Counted from the stretch's first letter, positions 29,717 to 38,542 are shown. The stretch is 64,000 nucleotides of DNA from Gulosibacter sediminis (GCF_023370115.1 NZ_CP097160.1:2046001-2110000); one strand, 5' to 3'. Notes: generated from the letters alone by a model not told the origin. Numbers and translations: made by a program.

Positions 29717-30663
29717 CGGCGTGCACGCTCCTTCGGGTCGAGCGCGTCGGTGACCACGTCACCGAGCATGAGGAACGAGAGTACCGTGAGCGACAGCGCG
29801 GCGGCCGGGAACACGAGCACGAGCGGGTTGGTGTTGAGGGATGCGCGTGCCTGGGAAATATCGTTACCCCACGACATCGTGCTCGGCGGCAGGCCGATAC
29901 CGAGGAACGACAGGGTCGACTCGGCCACGATGTAGACACCGAGCGACACCGTCGCGACGGCGATGACGGGGCCGATCGCGTTCGGCAGCACGTGGCGCAG
30001 CAGGATGCGGAACCGCGAGAGCCCCAGCGCGATCGACGCGGTCACGTAGTCCGACTGCTTTGCGGTCATGACCGAGCCGCGCATGATGCGCGCGACCTGC
30101 GGCCACGCGAACAGCGAGATCACGAGGGCGACGAGCAGCGGGGTGCGCCCCGAGAGGGCCGACATGAGGACAATCGCGCCGAGGACGGTCGGGATCGCGA
30201 AGAAGATGTCGCCCACGCGCGAGATGATCGTGTCGAGCCAGCCGCCGTAGTAGCCGGCGAGCGCGCCGACGACGCCGCCGAACAGCACGACGATCAGGGT
30301 CGCGAGGAAGCCGACGATCACCGAGGCCTGCGCGCCGTAGAGCACGCGGGCGAAGACGTCACAGCCCTGGCGAGTGTAGCCGAACGGGTGGCCGGCGGTG
30401 GGCAGGCCGTCGCTGTTCGCGAGCAGGCAGCCCTGGTTCGGCGACTCGTTCGTGAAGACGCCGGGGAAGAAGGCGACGAACAGGATGATGACGATGAGTA
30501 CCGCCGAGATCCAGAACATCGGGCGACGGCGCATCGACTCCCAGGCGTCGCCCCAGGTGGTGCGCGGCTTGCCGCTCGTGCGCACGGCGTCGACCGCCTG
30601 CACCGGCGTCTCTGAGACGGGTGCGACGAAGCGTTCTTGATGCAGACGAGTGTTATTTGGCAT
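29713..30663 (-). CDS. peptide-type ABC transporter permease (DppC-like)
   Basis: A BPD_transp_1 permease of 316 residues. After a cytoplasmic N-terminus comes span 1 (FWISAVLIVIILFVAFFPGVF), an exterior loop with two cysteines (NQGCLLANSDG ... GYTRQGCDVFAR), and the five core spans carrying the EAA-like loop SDYVTASIALGLSRFRILLRHVLPN. The end SFLMLGDVVTDALDPKERA is typical of DppC/OppC. I take the ATG at 30663 behind AAGG; it lies within the last codons of the upstream permease gene (11-base overlap). The TTG at 30681 would add six residues. The downstream ATPase overlaps by four bases. Confidence 0.92.
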   Translation of the reverse strand: MPNNTRLHQERFVAPVSETPVQAVDAVRTSGKPRTTWGDAWESMRRRPMFWISAVLIVIILFVAFFPGVFTNESPNQGCLLANSDGLPTAGHPFGYTRQGCDVFARVLYGAQASVIVGFLATLIVVLFGGVVGALAGYYGGWLDTIISRVGDIFFAIPTVLGAIVLMSALSGRTPLLVALVISLFAWPQVARIMRGSVMTAKQSDYVTASIALGLSRFRILLRHVLPNAIGPVIAVATVSLGVYIVAESTLSFLGIGLPPSTMSWGNDISQARASLNTNPLVLVFPAAALSLTVLSFLMLGDVVTDALDPKERARR

Positions 30664-31582
30664 AGCGAATCCTTGGGTCAAGCCACGCGTAGAGCAGGTC
30701 GACGAGGAGGTTGGCGAGCATGAAGATCAGCACCATGATGGCGACGAACGACACGACGGTCGGCCCCTCGCCGAGAGTCACGGCGCGGTAGACCGTGCCG
30801 CCGACGCCGTTGATGTTGAAGATGCCCTCGGTAACGATGGCGCCGACCATGAGCGTGCCGAGGTCGATGCCGAGGAACGTGATCACGGGAATGAGCGAGT
30901 TGCGCACGACGTGCACCGTGATGACGCGTCGACCGGAAAGGCCCTTTGCGGTGGCGGTGCGCACGAAGTCGGCCGACATGTTCTCGGCGACGCTCGAACG
31001 CGTGAGCCGCACGATGTAGGCGAAGGATGCGCTCGCGAGCACGATGGCGGGCAGGATCAGCTCACCCCAGGGCGCTTCGGCGCTCACGGTAGTTCGCGCC
31101 CAACCAAGGTTGATGGCGAAGACGAGCTGCAGCACATAACCGATGACGAACGTCGGCACCGAAATAAGCAGCAGGCTGACGACGAGCACGCTCGCGTCGA
31201 AGAGCTTGCCCTTGCGCAGGCCAGCGATGAGGCCGATCAGGATGCCCGCGACAGCTTCGAATGCGAGCGCGAGCAACGCGAGGCGCAGGGTGATGGGGAA
31301 GGCGTGGGCCATCACTTCGGTGACAGGGCGACCCGAGAAGGTCGTACCCCAGTCGCCGCGGACGAGGCCAGAAATGTAATAGAAGTACTGGGCGATGAAG
31401 GGTTCATCGAGGTGATACTGCGCCCGGATGGCATCAATGGCCGCTTGTGACGGCTGACGGTCTCCGAACAGCGCGGCGATCGGGTCGCCGGGCAAAAGAA
31501 AGACGAGGCTGTAAATCAGGAATGTTGCCCCGAAGAAAACGGGGATGAGTTGCAGCAAGCGTCGGCCGAGATACCAAAGCAT
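30653..31582 (-). CDS. peptide-type ABC transporter permease (DppB-like)
   Basis: A 309-residue permease with the classic DppB start MLWYLGRRLLQLIPVFFGATFLIYSLVFLLPGDP and six spans. The EAA loop reads ADFVRTATAKGLSGRRVITVHVVRNSLIPVI. Close to the C-terminus, LLVDLLYAWLDPRIRY is the normal family end. The ATG is preceded by AAGGAGGAG, the strongest ribosome-binding site of this operon. It forms the membrane channel with the following DppC-like subunit. Confidence 0.94.
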   Translation of the reverse strand: MLWYLGRRLLQLIPVFFGATFLIYSLVFLLPGDPIAALFGDRQPSQAAIDAIRAQYHLDEPFIAQYFYYISGLVRGDWGTTFSGRPVTEVMAHAFPITLRLALLALAFEAVAGILIGLIAGLRKGKLFDASVLVVSLLLISVPTFVIGYVLQLVFAINLGWARTTVSAEAPWGELILPAIVLASASFAYIVRLTRSSVAENMSADFVRTATAKGLSGRRVITVHVVRNSLIPVITFLGIDLGTLMVGAIVTEGIFNINGVGGTVYRAVTLGEGPTVVSFVAIMVLIFMLANLLVDLLYAWLDPRIRYAK

Positions 31583-31643
31583 CGGCGGCTCCTCCTTGAC
31601 ATGTCACGAACGGGGACGGGTCGCATCCCGTTCGCACGGATGG

Positions 31644-31695
31644 AACCGGGGTCCGGTTGCCGAGCGTACTCGCTCGGCAACCGAACCCCGGGTTC
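31644..31695 (-). terminator. long hairpin inside the ABC operon, between binding-protein and permease genes
   Basis: About 20 paired bases around a TACT loop (GGTTGCCGAGCG with CGCTCGGCAACC), extended outward by GGGG/CCCC with one mismatch. It lies eight bases after the stop of the substrate-binding protein gene and 62 bases before the permease gene. Such a hairpin can act as a partial terminator or 3' stabiliser so that binding protein is made in excess over the membrane subunits. Confidence 0.75.
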
Positions 31696-31703
31696 TCGAA
31701 TGG

Positions 31704-33329
31704 TTATTCCTTGGTGATCTGCTCGTAGAGCGGCACCGAGTCCCACCCGAAGGTGACGTTGCTGACGGTCTCGCCCCAGACACCAACCGCGTTCTGGTAC
31801 CAGAGCGGAACCGAAGGGAGATCCTCAAGGAGGATCTGCTGGGCTTCGGTGTAGAGCGCGGTTGCCTCTTCAGGAGTAGCGGCCGAGAGTGCTGCCTGCA
31901 CCTTCGCATCGAAGTCGGGGTTCGAGTAGCCCTCGTAGTTCGAGGAAGCACCGGTCTGGTACTGACCCGAGAGGAAGTTACCCTGCGACGGGTAGTCACC
32001 CTGCCAGCCAGCGCGGGTAGCACCGTCGAGCTTCTGCGCCTCGCGGTCCTCAAGGGCCGCGGCGAAGGTCGGGTACGACTCGCCCTCGGCGGTGATGCCG
32101 AGCGTGTTCGAGATGCTGTTCGCGGTGGCGTCGACCCAGGCCTGGTGGCCGCCGTCGGCGTTGTACGAAATGTAGAACGTGCCCTCGTACGGCGAGATCT
32201 CGTCGGCCTGGGCCCAGAGTTCCTTCGCCTTCTCGGGGTCGTAGCTCAGCACCTCGTTGCCCTCGAGGTTCTCGTCGTAGCCCTCAACGACCGGCGACGT
32301 GAAGTCGGTGGCCGGCGTGCGGGTGCCCTGGAAGATCGTGTCGGTGATCTCCTCGCGGTTGATCGCCAGCGAGATGGCCTCGCGGCGAAGCTTGCCTTCC
32401 TCGTCATCGGCGAAGTGGTCGAGGTAGAAGGGGATGTTGATGCCCTGGTAGATCGCGGCCGCCTGGTTGACGTTGCGGTCGGGGAAGTCGGTCGTGTAGG
32501 TGCTGAACGACGTGTCTGGCACGGTGTCGAGCACGTCAAGGTTGCCACCCTGCGCATCGGCGTAGGCAGCCTCGAGACCGGTGTAGAAGACGAACTTCAC
32601 GCCGCCGTTGACCGGGGTGCGGTTGCCCGAGTAGTCCGGGTTGGTGACGAGCGACATGCTCTCGTCGTGCGCCCAAGCGTCCTCGCCATCCGGCATGTAG
32701 GGGCCGTTGCCGATCGGGTTCTCGCCGAACGCCTCGATGTCTTCGAACGCGACCGAGGGCAGCGGCATGTACGCGGTGTAGCCAAGACGGATCGGGAAGT
32801 CAGCCTCCGGCTCCTTCAGCGTTACCGTGAAGGTGGTGTCGTCGGTCGCCTCGATGCCGGTCAGCTCGGTGCTGCCGTCTTCGCTGGCGCCCTCAAAGTT
32901 CCCGAACCAGTAGGCGCCCGAAGGGTCCTGCGCCGCGTGGCTCCAGGTGTCCACGTACGTCTGCGCGGTGATCGCCTCACCGTTGGTGAAGGTCCAGTCC
33001 GGCTTGATCGTGATCGTCCAGGTGGTCGCGTCGTCGCTTTCGATCGACTCGGCCATCTCGTTCTGGTACTGACCGGTGGCGTCGTAGCTGACGAGGCCGG
33101 CGTACATCGCACTCAGGATCTTGCCGCCACCGGTTTCGGTGGTGGCATAGGTGATCAGCGGGTTCTGGGGCTCGCTACCGTTGGTGGTGATGATCGCCGA
33201 CGAGTCGCCGCTGGCGGCCTCCGTCGCACCATCGCCGCCGGTGTTGCCGCTGGCGCAGCCAGCGAGCATGAGCGCACCTGCAGCTGCGAGGGCGATGGAG
33301 CCCCGCAGGAGTCGTGGTCGTCTCGACAT
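31704..33329 (-). CDS. peptide-type ABC transporter substrate-binding lipoprotein (SBP_bac_5)
   Basis: The 541-residue binding protein of the importer. Type II signal peptide with lipobox LMLAGC (cysteine at about residue 25) and a Gly/Asp/Ala-rich linker. The fold of family 5 solute-binding proteins is visible in NPLITYATTETGGGKILSAMYAGLVSYD, the typical WTITIKPDWTFTNGEAITAQTYVDTWSH, LSLAINREEI-like SLAINREEITDTIF, and a late YSNPDFDAKV segment. Tyr/Asp-rich surface suggests peptide or opine-like ligands but specificity cannot be read. The ATG follows GAGGAAAC. It is the first gene of the operon. Confidence 0.94.
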   Translation of the reverse strand: MSRRPRLLRGSIALAAAGALMLAGCASGNTGGDGATEAASGDSSAIITTNGSEPQNPLITYATTETGGGKILSAMYAGLVSYDATGQYQNEMAESIESDDATTWTITIKPDWTFTNGEAITAQTYVDTWSHAAQDPSGAYWFGNFEGASEDGSTELTGIEATDDTTFTVTLKEPEADFPIRLGYTAYMPLPSVAFEDIEAFGENPIGNGPYMPDGEDAWAHDESMSLVTNPDYSGNRTPVNGGVKFVFYTGLEAAYADAQGGNLDVLDTVPDTSFSTYTTDFPDRNVNQAAAIYQGINIPFYLDHFADDEEGKLRREAISLAINREEITDTIFQGTRTPATDFTSPVVEGYDENLEGNEVLSYDPEKAKELWAQADEISPYEGTFYISYNADGGHQAWVDATANSISNTLGITAEGESYPTFAAALEDREAQKLDGATRAGWQGDYPSQGNFLSGQYQTGASSNYEGYSNPDFDAKVQAALSAATPEEATALYTEAQQILLEDLPSVPLWYQNAVGVWGETVSNVTFGWDSVPLYEQITKE

Positions 33330-33672
33330 GTTTCCTCAATTCTTTGGTGAGGCCGACTTCTCTGGAATGGGCGTGCAACTCTGCCTGCCCGAAGCCGGAT
33401 CTTTGGATGAATACTTTAGGTGGTTGTTCACCCATTGCACAGATGTCGTTCAGGAAACCTGAAAATCTTTGCAAGTTTGTTGCACGCAGATGCGTGAGAT
33501 TACGCAAAAGCGACCATTCTTGGTCGGCGTCTCGGTAATTCTGTGCACCCAACAACGACCCAAGCTCGGAGTGAATTAGGGTAGCCTTACCTGAGTCACG
33601 ATCGACACGGGCTCCATCGAATGTCCTCGATCGCGTGACCTTCCTCCTGAGGTCCCTACGAAAGGATCCCCC
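33330..33672. other. 343-base divergent intergenic region
   Basis: This gap separates the minus-strand peptide-binding protein gene from the plus-strand siderophore-binding protein gene. It is less GC-rich than the coding regions, as expected of a divergent promoter region. The only clear element is a DtxR/IdeR-like box at 33576-33594; the ribosome-binding site GAAAGGA lies at about 33659-33665. I see no small gene. Confidence 0.7.
33576..33594 (+). promoter_or_regulatory. DtxR/IdeR-type iron box
   Basis: TTAGGGTAGCCTTACCTGA agrees with the 19-bp DtxR/IdeR consensus (TTAGGTTAGSCTAACCTAA) at about 15 positions and retains its dyad symmetry. It lies 79 bases before the ferric-siderophore binding protein gene. 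Iron-loaded DtxR at this site would shut off the import operon when iron is plentiful. Confidence 0.85.
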
Positions 33673-34692
33673 ATGCGCGCACGCCGCGTGACCACCGTCG
33701 CCACGACTCTTGTCGCATCCTTGGCCCTTGCTGCCTGCTCGAGCCCCGCATCCGGCAGCGACGGCGCCGCGAGCGGCGAGGCGGGCTACCCCATCACGAT
33801 CGAGCATGCGCTCGGCACTACCACGATCGACGCGAAGCCGACCAACGTCGCCGCCGTCGGCTGGGCCAACCAAGACACGGCGCTCGCGCTCGGCGTCTCG
33901 CCCGTCGGCTTCGGCGCCCAGACCTGGGGCGTCGAGGACGGCAGCGGCATGATGCCGTGGACGAAGGAGAAGGTCGAAGAGCTCGGTGGCGACCCCGTGC
34001 TCTTCGACGAGACCGACGGCATCGACTACGAGGCCCTCGCGAACACCGCCCCCGATGTGATCCTCGCCGCCTACTCGGGCATCACCGAAGAGGAATACGG
34101 CACGCTGAGCGACATCGCCGACACCGTCGCGTACCCCGAGACGGCGTGGGCCACGACCTGGCGCGACCAGATCAAGTACAACTCGGAGGCCCTGGGCTTG
34201 GCTGCCGAAGGCGAAGCGCTCACCACCGAGCTCGAGACGCTGCTCGACGAGAAGGTCGCCCAGTACCCGCAGATCGACGGCAAGACCGGCGCGTTCATGT
34301 ACGCCGGCCTCGGCGACGAGTCGCAGATCGGCTTCTACACGTCGCTCGACCCGCGCGCGGGCTACCTCGAAGACCTCGGCCTCTCGGTGCCACAGTCGGT
34401 GGCCGACGCGAGCGAAACCGCCGACGGCTTCTACGTCGACATTAGCTCAGAGAACATCGACCAGCTCAACGACGTTGACGTGCTCGTTGTCTACGGCGAC
34501 CAGGCACTCCTCGACGAGTGGCAGGCCGACCCGCTGATCAGCCAGATCCCCGCCGTGCAGAACGGCTCGGTTGTGCTGCTCGGCAACGATGGCGCCCTCG
34601 CCGCCTCGGCGAACCCGTCGCCCCTCTCGATTCCGTGGGGTGTCGACGAGTACGTGCAGCTGATCGCCGACGCGGCCGACAAGGTCAAGTAG
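33673..34692 (+). CDS. ferric-siderophore ABC transporter substrate-binding lipoprotein
   Basis: A 339-residue iron-siderophore binding protein (FepB/FecB type) anchored as lipoprotein: the signal peptide ends in SLALAAC. The family fold shows in HALGTTTIDAKPTNVAAVGWANQDTALALGVSPVGFG (about 39-75), PDVILAAYSGITEEEYGTLSDIA, and the C-terminal NGSVVLLGNDGALAASANPSPLSIPWGVDEYV. It is the first gene of a five-gene import operon under the iron box. The siderophore itself cannot be deduced; no siderophore synthesis genes lie nearby, so it may scavenge siderophores made by others or encoded elsewhere. Confidence 0.94.
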   Translation: MRARRVTTVATTLVASLALAACSSPASGSDGAASGEAGYPITIEHALGTTTIDAKPTNVAAVGWANQDTALALGVSPVGFGAQTWGVEDGSGMMPWTKEKVEELGGDPVLFDETDGIDYEALANTAPDVILAAYSGITEEEYGTLSDIADTVAYPETAWATTWRDQIKYNSEALGLAAEGEALTTELETLLDEKVAQYPQIDGKTGAFMYAGLGDESQIGFYTSLDPRAGYLEDLGLSVPQSVADASETADGFYVDISSENIDQLNDVDVLVVYGDQALLDEWQADPLISQIPAVQNGSVVLLGNDGALAASANPSPLSIPWGVDEYVQLIADAADKVK

Positions 34693-34699
34693 TCCCCGC

Positions 34700-35716
34700 G
34701 TGCACAGTGTGCGAATCGGCCGCCGCCGCAGACTCCTCGGGCTCCTCCTGCTCGTAGGTCTGCTGGCGGTGGCCGCCGCACTTTCCCTCGCGTTCGGCGC
34801 CCGGGTGGTGAGTTGGCAGGAGTTTCTTGACGGCGTCACCGGCAACGCCGGCGCGACCGACATCGGCGCGATCGCGGTGCAGGAGCGCATTCCCCGCACC
34901 ATCTTCACGCTCGTGGCGGGTGCCGCCCTCGGTGTCTCTGGCGCCCTCATGCAGGCCCTCACCCGCAATCCTATTGCCGACCCGGGCATCCTCGGTATCA
35001 ACACCGGCGCCGCGCTCGGCGTCGTCGTGAGCATGTCGGTCTTTGGCCTCTCCACCCTCCCCCAGTACCTCGCGTTCGCGCTCCTCGGCGGGCTCGTCAC
35101 GGCGGTGGCGGTCTACGCGATCGCCTCGCTCGGCTCGGGCGGCGCGACGCCCGTGAAGCTCGCGCTCGCCGGTGTCGCGACCACCGCCGTGCTCACGTCG
35201 CTCGTCAGCGTCGTCACGCTCACGCAGAGCGACGTGCTCGACGTGTGGCGGCACTGGACCGTCGGCTCGGTCGGCCGCGGCAGCTGGGAGTCACTCGCGA
35301 TCATCTCGCCGCTGCTCATCATCGCGGCGGCCCTCACGGCGTTCTCGCTCGGCCCGCTCAACTCGCTCGCGCTCGGCGACGAGGCCGCGACCGGGCTCGG
35401 CGTGAACGTGCTGCGCACGCGCATCCTCGTCGCCATCTCGGGCGTGCTGCTCTGCGCTTCCGTCACCGCGGTCGCCGGGCCAATCAGCTTCGTCGGGCTC
35501 ATGGTGCCCCACATCGTGCGGTTCCTCGTCGGCCCGAACCAGGCCTGGGTCGTACCGCTCTCGGCCCTCGGCGGCGCGACACTGCTGCTGCTCGCCGACG
35601 TCATCGGCCGCGTCGTCGTGCGCCCCGGCGAGCTCGCGGTCGGCCTCATCACCGCGTTCGTCTGCGCGCCGATGCTCATCGTCATCGCCCGCCGCGCGAA
35701 GGTGCGCGAACTATGA
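34700..35716 (+). CDS. ferric-siderophore ABC transporter permease 1 (FecCD family)
   Basis: A 338-residue FecCD-type permease with about ten spans. Family motifs include RIPRTIFTLVAGAALGVSGALMQALTRNPIADPGILGINTGAA (about 68-110) and GPISFVGLMVPHIVRFLVGPN near the coupling region. The start is a GTG seven bases after the previous stop; a second GTG three codons later is equally possible and no good ribosome-binding site distinguishes them, so translation may depend on the upstream gene. It overlaps the second permease by four bases. The two form a heterodimeric channel. Confidence 0.93.
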   Translation: MHSVRIGRRRRLLGLLLLVGLLAVAAALSLAFGARVVSWQEFLDGVTGNAGATDIGAIAVQERIPRTIFTLVAGAALGVSGALMQALTRNPIADPGILGINTGAALGVVVSMSVFGLSTLPQYLAFALLGGLVTAVAVYAIASLGSGGATPVKLALAGVATTAVLTSLVSVVTLTQSDVLDVWRHWTVGSVGRGSWESLAIISPLLIIAAALTAFSLGPLNSLALGDEAATGLGVNVLRTRILVAISGVLLCASVTAVAGPISFVGLMVPHIVRFLVGPNQAWVVPLSALGGATLLLLADVIGRVVVRPGELAVGLITAFVCAPMLIVIARRAKVREL

Positions 35717-36729
35717 CCCTCGACATCGTCCGCCGCGCCCGCACCCGCCGCTATCGCATCGTCGTTGGGGTGCTCGTGGTGCTCCTCGCAGCGCTCATGC
35801 TCGCCTTTGCGATGATCGGCGACGTGGTCTACCCGATCACCGACATTCTGGCGGTGCTCAGTGGCCAGGACGTTCCGGGCGCATCATTCAACGTCGGCCA
35901 GCGACGCCTCCCGGCAGCATCGCTCGCGGTTCTCGCCGGCATCGCCTTCGGTATCAGCGGCTCCGTCTTCCAGAATCTGCTTCGCAACGATCTCGCGAGC
36001 CCCGACATCATCGGTATTTCGTCGGGGTCGAGCACGGCGGCCGTGTTCGGCCTCCTCGTGCTCGGGCTCAGCGGGCCCGCCGTCTCGGCCCTCGCGGTGA
36101 TCGCTGGCATCGCAATCGCGCTCCTCATCGCCGCGCTCGCCGCGGGACGCGGTGGCTTCGGCGGCCGACTGATCCTCATCGGTATTGGTGTGAGCGCCAT
36201 GCTCGTCTCGGTGACGAGCTACCTGCTCATGTACGGCAATGTGAACAGCGTGCCCGCGGCGCTGCGCTGGCTCAATGGCAGTCTCAATAATGCGAGTTGG
36301 GACGACATTCCTGTGCTGCTCATCGCCGTTGTCGTGTGCGGCGGTGGGGTGCTCGCCCTCCAGCGCAACCTGCTGCCAATGGAGCTTGGCGACGAGGCGG
36401 CCACCGGGCTCGGCGTGCGCGTGCAGCGCTCGCGCCTCGCCCTCATGCTGCTCGCCGTCGCCCTCACAGCGTTCGCGACCGCCGCATCCGGCCCGATCTC
36501 GTTCGTCGCATTCCTTTCGGGTCCGATCGCGCTGCGCCTCACGGGCCGCAGCAATCATTCGCCGATCGTGCCCGCGGCGCTCGTCGGCGCGGTGCTCGTG
36601 CTCGCGTGCGAACTCATCGGTCAGCACGCGCTCGGCGTGCGCCTGCCCGTTGGCGTCGTCACGGGGCTCATGGGCGCGCCGTTCTTCTTGTACCTCCTCA
36701 TCCGCTCCAACCGAAAGGGGGCCCAATGA
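35713..36729 (+). CDS. ferric-siderophore ABC transporter permease 2 (FecCD family)
   Basis: The 338-residue partner permease. I start it at the ATG (MTLDIVRRARTRRYRIVVG) that overlaps the first permease stop (ATGA), although the frame is open further upstream. Conserved FecCD segments: RRLPAASLAVLAGIAFGISGSVFQNLLRNDLASPDIIGISSG (about 62-103), SLNNASWDDIPVLL and GPISFVAFLSGPIALRLTGRS. It has the same length as permease 1 and probably arose from it by old duplication, as in most FepD/FepG pairs. It overlaps the ATPase gene by four bases. Confidence 0.94.
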   Translation: MTLDIVRRARTRRYRIVVGVLVVLLAALMLAFAMIGDVVYPITDILAVLSGQDVPGASFNVGQRRLPAASLAVLAGIAFGISGSVFQNLLRNDLASPDIIGISSGSSTAAVFGLLVLGLSGPAVSALAVIAGIAIALLIAALAAGRGGFGGRLILIGIGVSAMLVSVTSYLLMYGNVNSVPAALRWLNGSLNNASWDDIPVLLIAVVVCGGGVLALQRNLLPMELGDEAATGLGVRVQRSRLALMLLAVALTAFATAASGPISFVAFLSGPIALRLTGRSNHSPIVPAALVGAVLVLACELIGQHALGVRLPVGVVTGLMGAPFFLYLLIRSNRKGAQ

Positions 36730-37553
36730 CGAAGCACGCTCTCGTGCTCGAAGCGTCGGGGCTCGACGCGGGCTACGGCCGCACCGCGATCGTCCATGAC
36801 GCGACCGTGCGCATCCCGCCCGGCAAAATCACGGTGATTCTCGGCGCCAACGCCTGCGGCAAGTCGACCCTGCTCAAGACCTTCGTGCGCGTGCTCAAGC
36901 CGCTCGCGGGTAGCGTCGTGCTCGACGGGCGCGACGTCGCCGCGATGCCGTCGAAGGAGCTCGCCCGCCAGCTCGGGCTGCTCCCCCAGCAGCCGATCGC
37001 GCCCGAGGGCATCACGGTGTACGACCTCGTCGCGCGCGGCCGGCACCCGCATCACCGGGCGTTTCAGACGCATGCCGCTGACGACGACGCGGTGATCGCC
37101 GACGCCCTCGCCGCGACCGGTGTCACCGAGCTCGCGGGCCGTGCCATCGACGAGCTCTCGGGCGGCCAGCGGCAGCGCGTGTGGATCTCGATGGCCCTCG
37201 CGCAGCGCACCGACGTGTTGCTGCTCGACGAGCCGACGACGTTCCTCGACGTGACACACCAGTACGAGGTGCTCGACCTGCTCACCGACCTCAACCGCGA
37301 GCGCGGCACGACCATCGTCATGGTGCTCCACGACGTGAACATCGCCGCCCGCTACGCCGATCACCTCATCGCCATGCGCCGCGGCAAGATCGTCGCGACC
37401 GGCAGCCCGCGCGAGGTCGTCACCGAAGCCACCATGGCCGAGGTGTACGACATAACCTCGCGCGTCATCGACGACCCGGTCTCGGGCGCACCGCTCGTGC
37501 TGCCCGTCGGCCGTCACCATACCGACCCCTCCGGAGGAAGCAATGCCCGTTAG
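36726..37553 (+). CDS. ferric-siderophore ABC transporter ATP-binding protein (FepC type)
   Basis: A 275-residue ATPase that powers the siderophore importer. The ATG (MTKHALVLEASGLDAGYG) follows AAAGGGGG and overlaps the permease stop. Walker A is GANACGKS, the FepC-type variant with Asn-Ala-Cys in place of Ser-Gly; signature LSGGQRQRVWISMAL, Walker B VLLLDEPTTFLDVTHQ and the switch His in VLHDVN are typical of the iron-chelate class. The next gene begins 11 bases before this stop. Confidence 0.95.
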   Translation: MTKHALVLEASGLDAGYGRTAIVHDATVRIPPGKITVILGANACGKSTLLKTFVRVLKPLAGSVVLDGRDVAAMPSKELARQLGLLPQQPIAPEGITVYDLVARGRHPHHRAFQTHAADDDAVIADALAATGVTELAGRAIDELSGGQRQRVWISMALAQRTDVLLLDEPTTFLDVTHQYEVLDLLTDLNRERGTTIVMVLHDVNIAARYADHLIAMRRGKIVATGSPREVVTEATMAEVYDITSRVIDDPVSGAPLVLPVGRHHTDPSGGSNAR

Positions 37554-38460
37554 CACCACCGTCGCCCCGTTCGCCCTGTTCCCGGTGCGCGTCGCCGCGG
37601 TACGCGACATCTCCCCCGGCTTCCGCCGAGTCACGTTCGTCGACGATTCGCTCGAACACTTCGGCGACCCGGGCTGGGACCAGCGCATCAAGCTGCTTTT
37701 CTCGACGCCGACCGCGGATGCGCGCACGCTGCTCGGCTCGACGGACTGGTACGGCGATTGGCGCGAGCTGCCCGAAGACTCGCGCCCGCCCATCCGCACC
37801 TACACGACCCGCTACGTGCGGGCCGAGCGCAATGAGGTCGATGTCGACCTCGTGGTGCACCCTGGCGGAACCGGCCCGGCCTCGCGCTGGCTCGAGACCG
37901 CCACCGTGGGCGACGAGCTGGTGCTGCTCGGCCCGGATGCGCGCTTCGACGGCGAGCCCGGCGGCGTCGACTTCGTGCCGCCGGCACGCACCGAGCAGTT
38001 CCTGCTCATTGGTGACGAGACGGCGGCGCCCGCGATCGCGGTCATGCTCGAGCAGTTGCCGGCGGATGTTCGGGGCGTGGCCGTCGTCGAGGTCGAGTCG
38101 GCCGCCGACGCGGCGTATTTCCCCGCACATCCGGGCTTCGAGGTGCGCGCCGTCGCACGGGCGGGTGCCGAGCATGGTTCGGCGCTCATCCCCGCAGTCG
38201 AGCGGGCCGCAGCCGAACTCGCGCCCGAAGGCACGCCGCAGACCGTCACCGAGATCAACCTCGACACCGATCTGCTCTGGGAGGTGCCCCGCACCGCGAA
38301 GGGCGGTGCCGCACTCGAGCAGACCTCGCTCTACACCTGGCTCGCGGGTGAGTCGAACGCCGTCAAGACGCTGCGCCGGCACCTCGTCGGCGAGCGTGGC
38401 ATCGACAAGCGCACCGTCGCCTTCATGGGCTACTGGCGCCTCGGCCGCGCCGAAAACTAG
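37543..38460 (+). CDS. siderophore-interacting protein (FAD-dependent ferric-siderophore reductase, SIP family)
   Basis: A 305-residue cytoplasmic flavoprotein related to ViuB/YqjH that reduces Fe3+ in the imported siderophore and so releases iron. The N-terminal FAD-binding barrel contains RDISPGFRRVTFVDDSLEHFG and the FAD motif RTYTTRYVRAERNEVDVDLVVH (the middle RxYTxR is the flavin-binding part). The C-terminal NADPH-binding SIP domain has LLIGDETAAPAIAVMLEQLP and GYWRLGRAEN at the end. The ATG lies behind GGAGGAAG inside the ATPase gene end. It completes the operon: capture, import and iron release. Confidence 0.93.
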   Translation: MPVSTTVAPFALFPVRVAAVRDISPGFRRVTFVDDSLEHFGDPGWDQRIKLLFSTPTADARTLLGSTDWYGDWRELPEDSRPPIRTYTTRYVRAERNEVDVDLVVHPGGTGPASRWLETATVGDELVLLGPDARFDGEPGGVDFVPPARTEQFLLIGDETAAPAIAVMLEQLPADVRGVAVVEVESAADAAYFPAHPGFEVRAVARAGAEHGSALIPAVERAAAELAPEGTPQTVTEINLDTDLLWEVPRTAKGGAALEQTSLYTWLAGESNAVKTLRRHLVGERGIDKRTVAFMGYWRLGRAEN

Positions 38461-38479
38461 CCGCTCTCAACGATGCATT

Positions 38480-38542
38480 GGTGTTGCGGTTGGCCCCATT
38501 TCCTCGCTGGAATCGCGTGAAAATGGGGCCAAACGCAACACC
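38480..38542. repeat. hairpin of repeat family 2, copy 2 (likely bidirectional terminator)
   Basis: A 22-pair stem with one mismatch: GGTGTTGCGGTTGGCCCCATTT pairs with AAATGGGGCCAAACGCAACACC around a 19-base loop. The inner GGTGTTGCGTTTGGCCC word is shared with 20684-20746. It sits between the convergent siderophore reductase and guaB genes. Confidence 0.85.

Noticed and set aside
35245-35712. N-terminal extension of the second siderophore permease
   Set aside because: The extra 156 residues overlap the first permease in another frame and are Arg-rich; the ATG in the ATGA overlap starts exactly at the family N-terminus.
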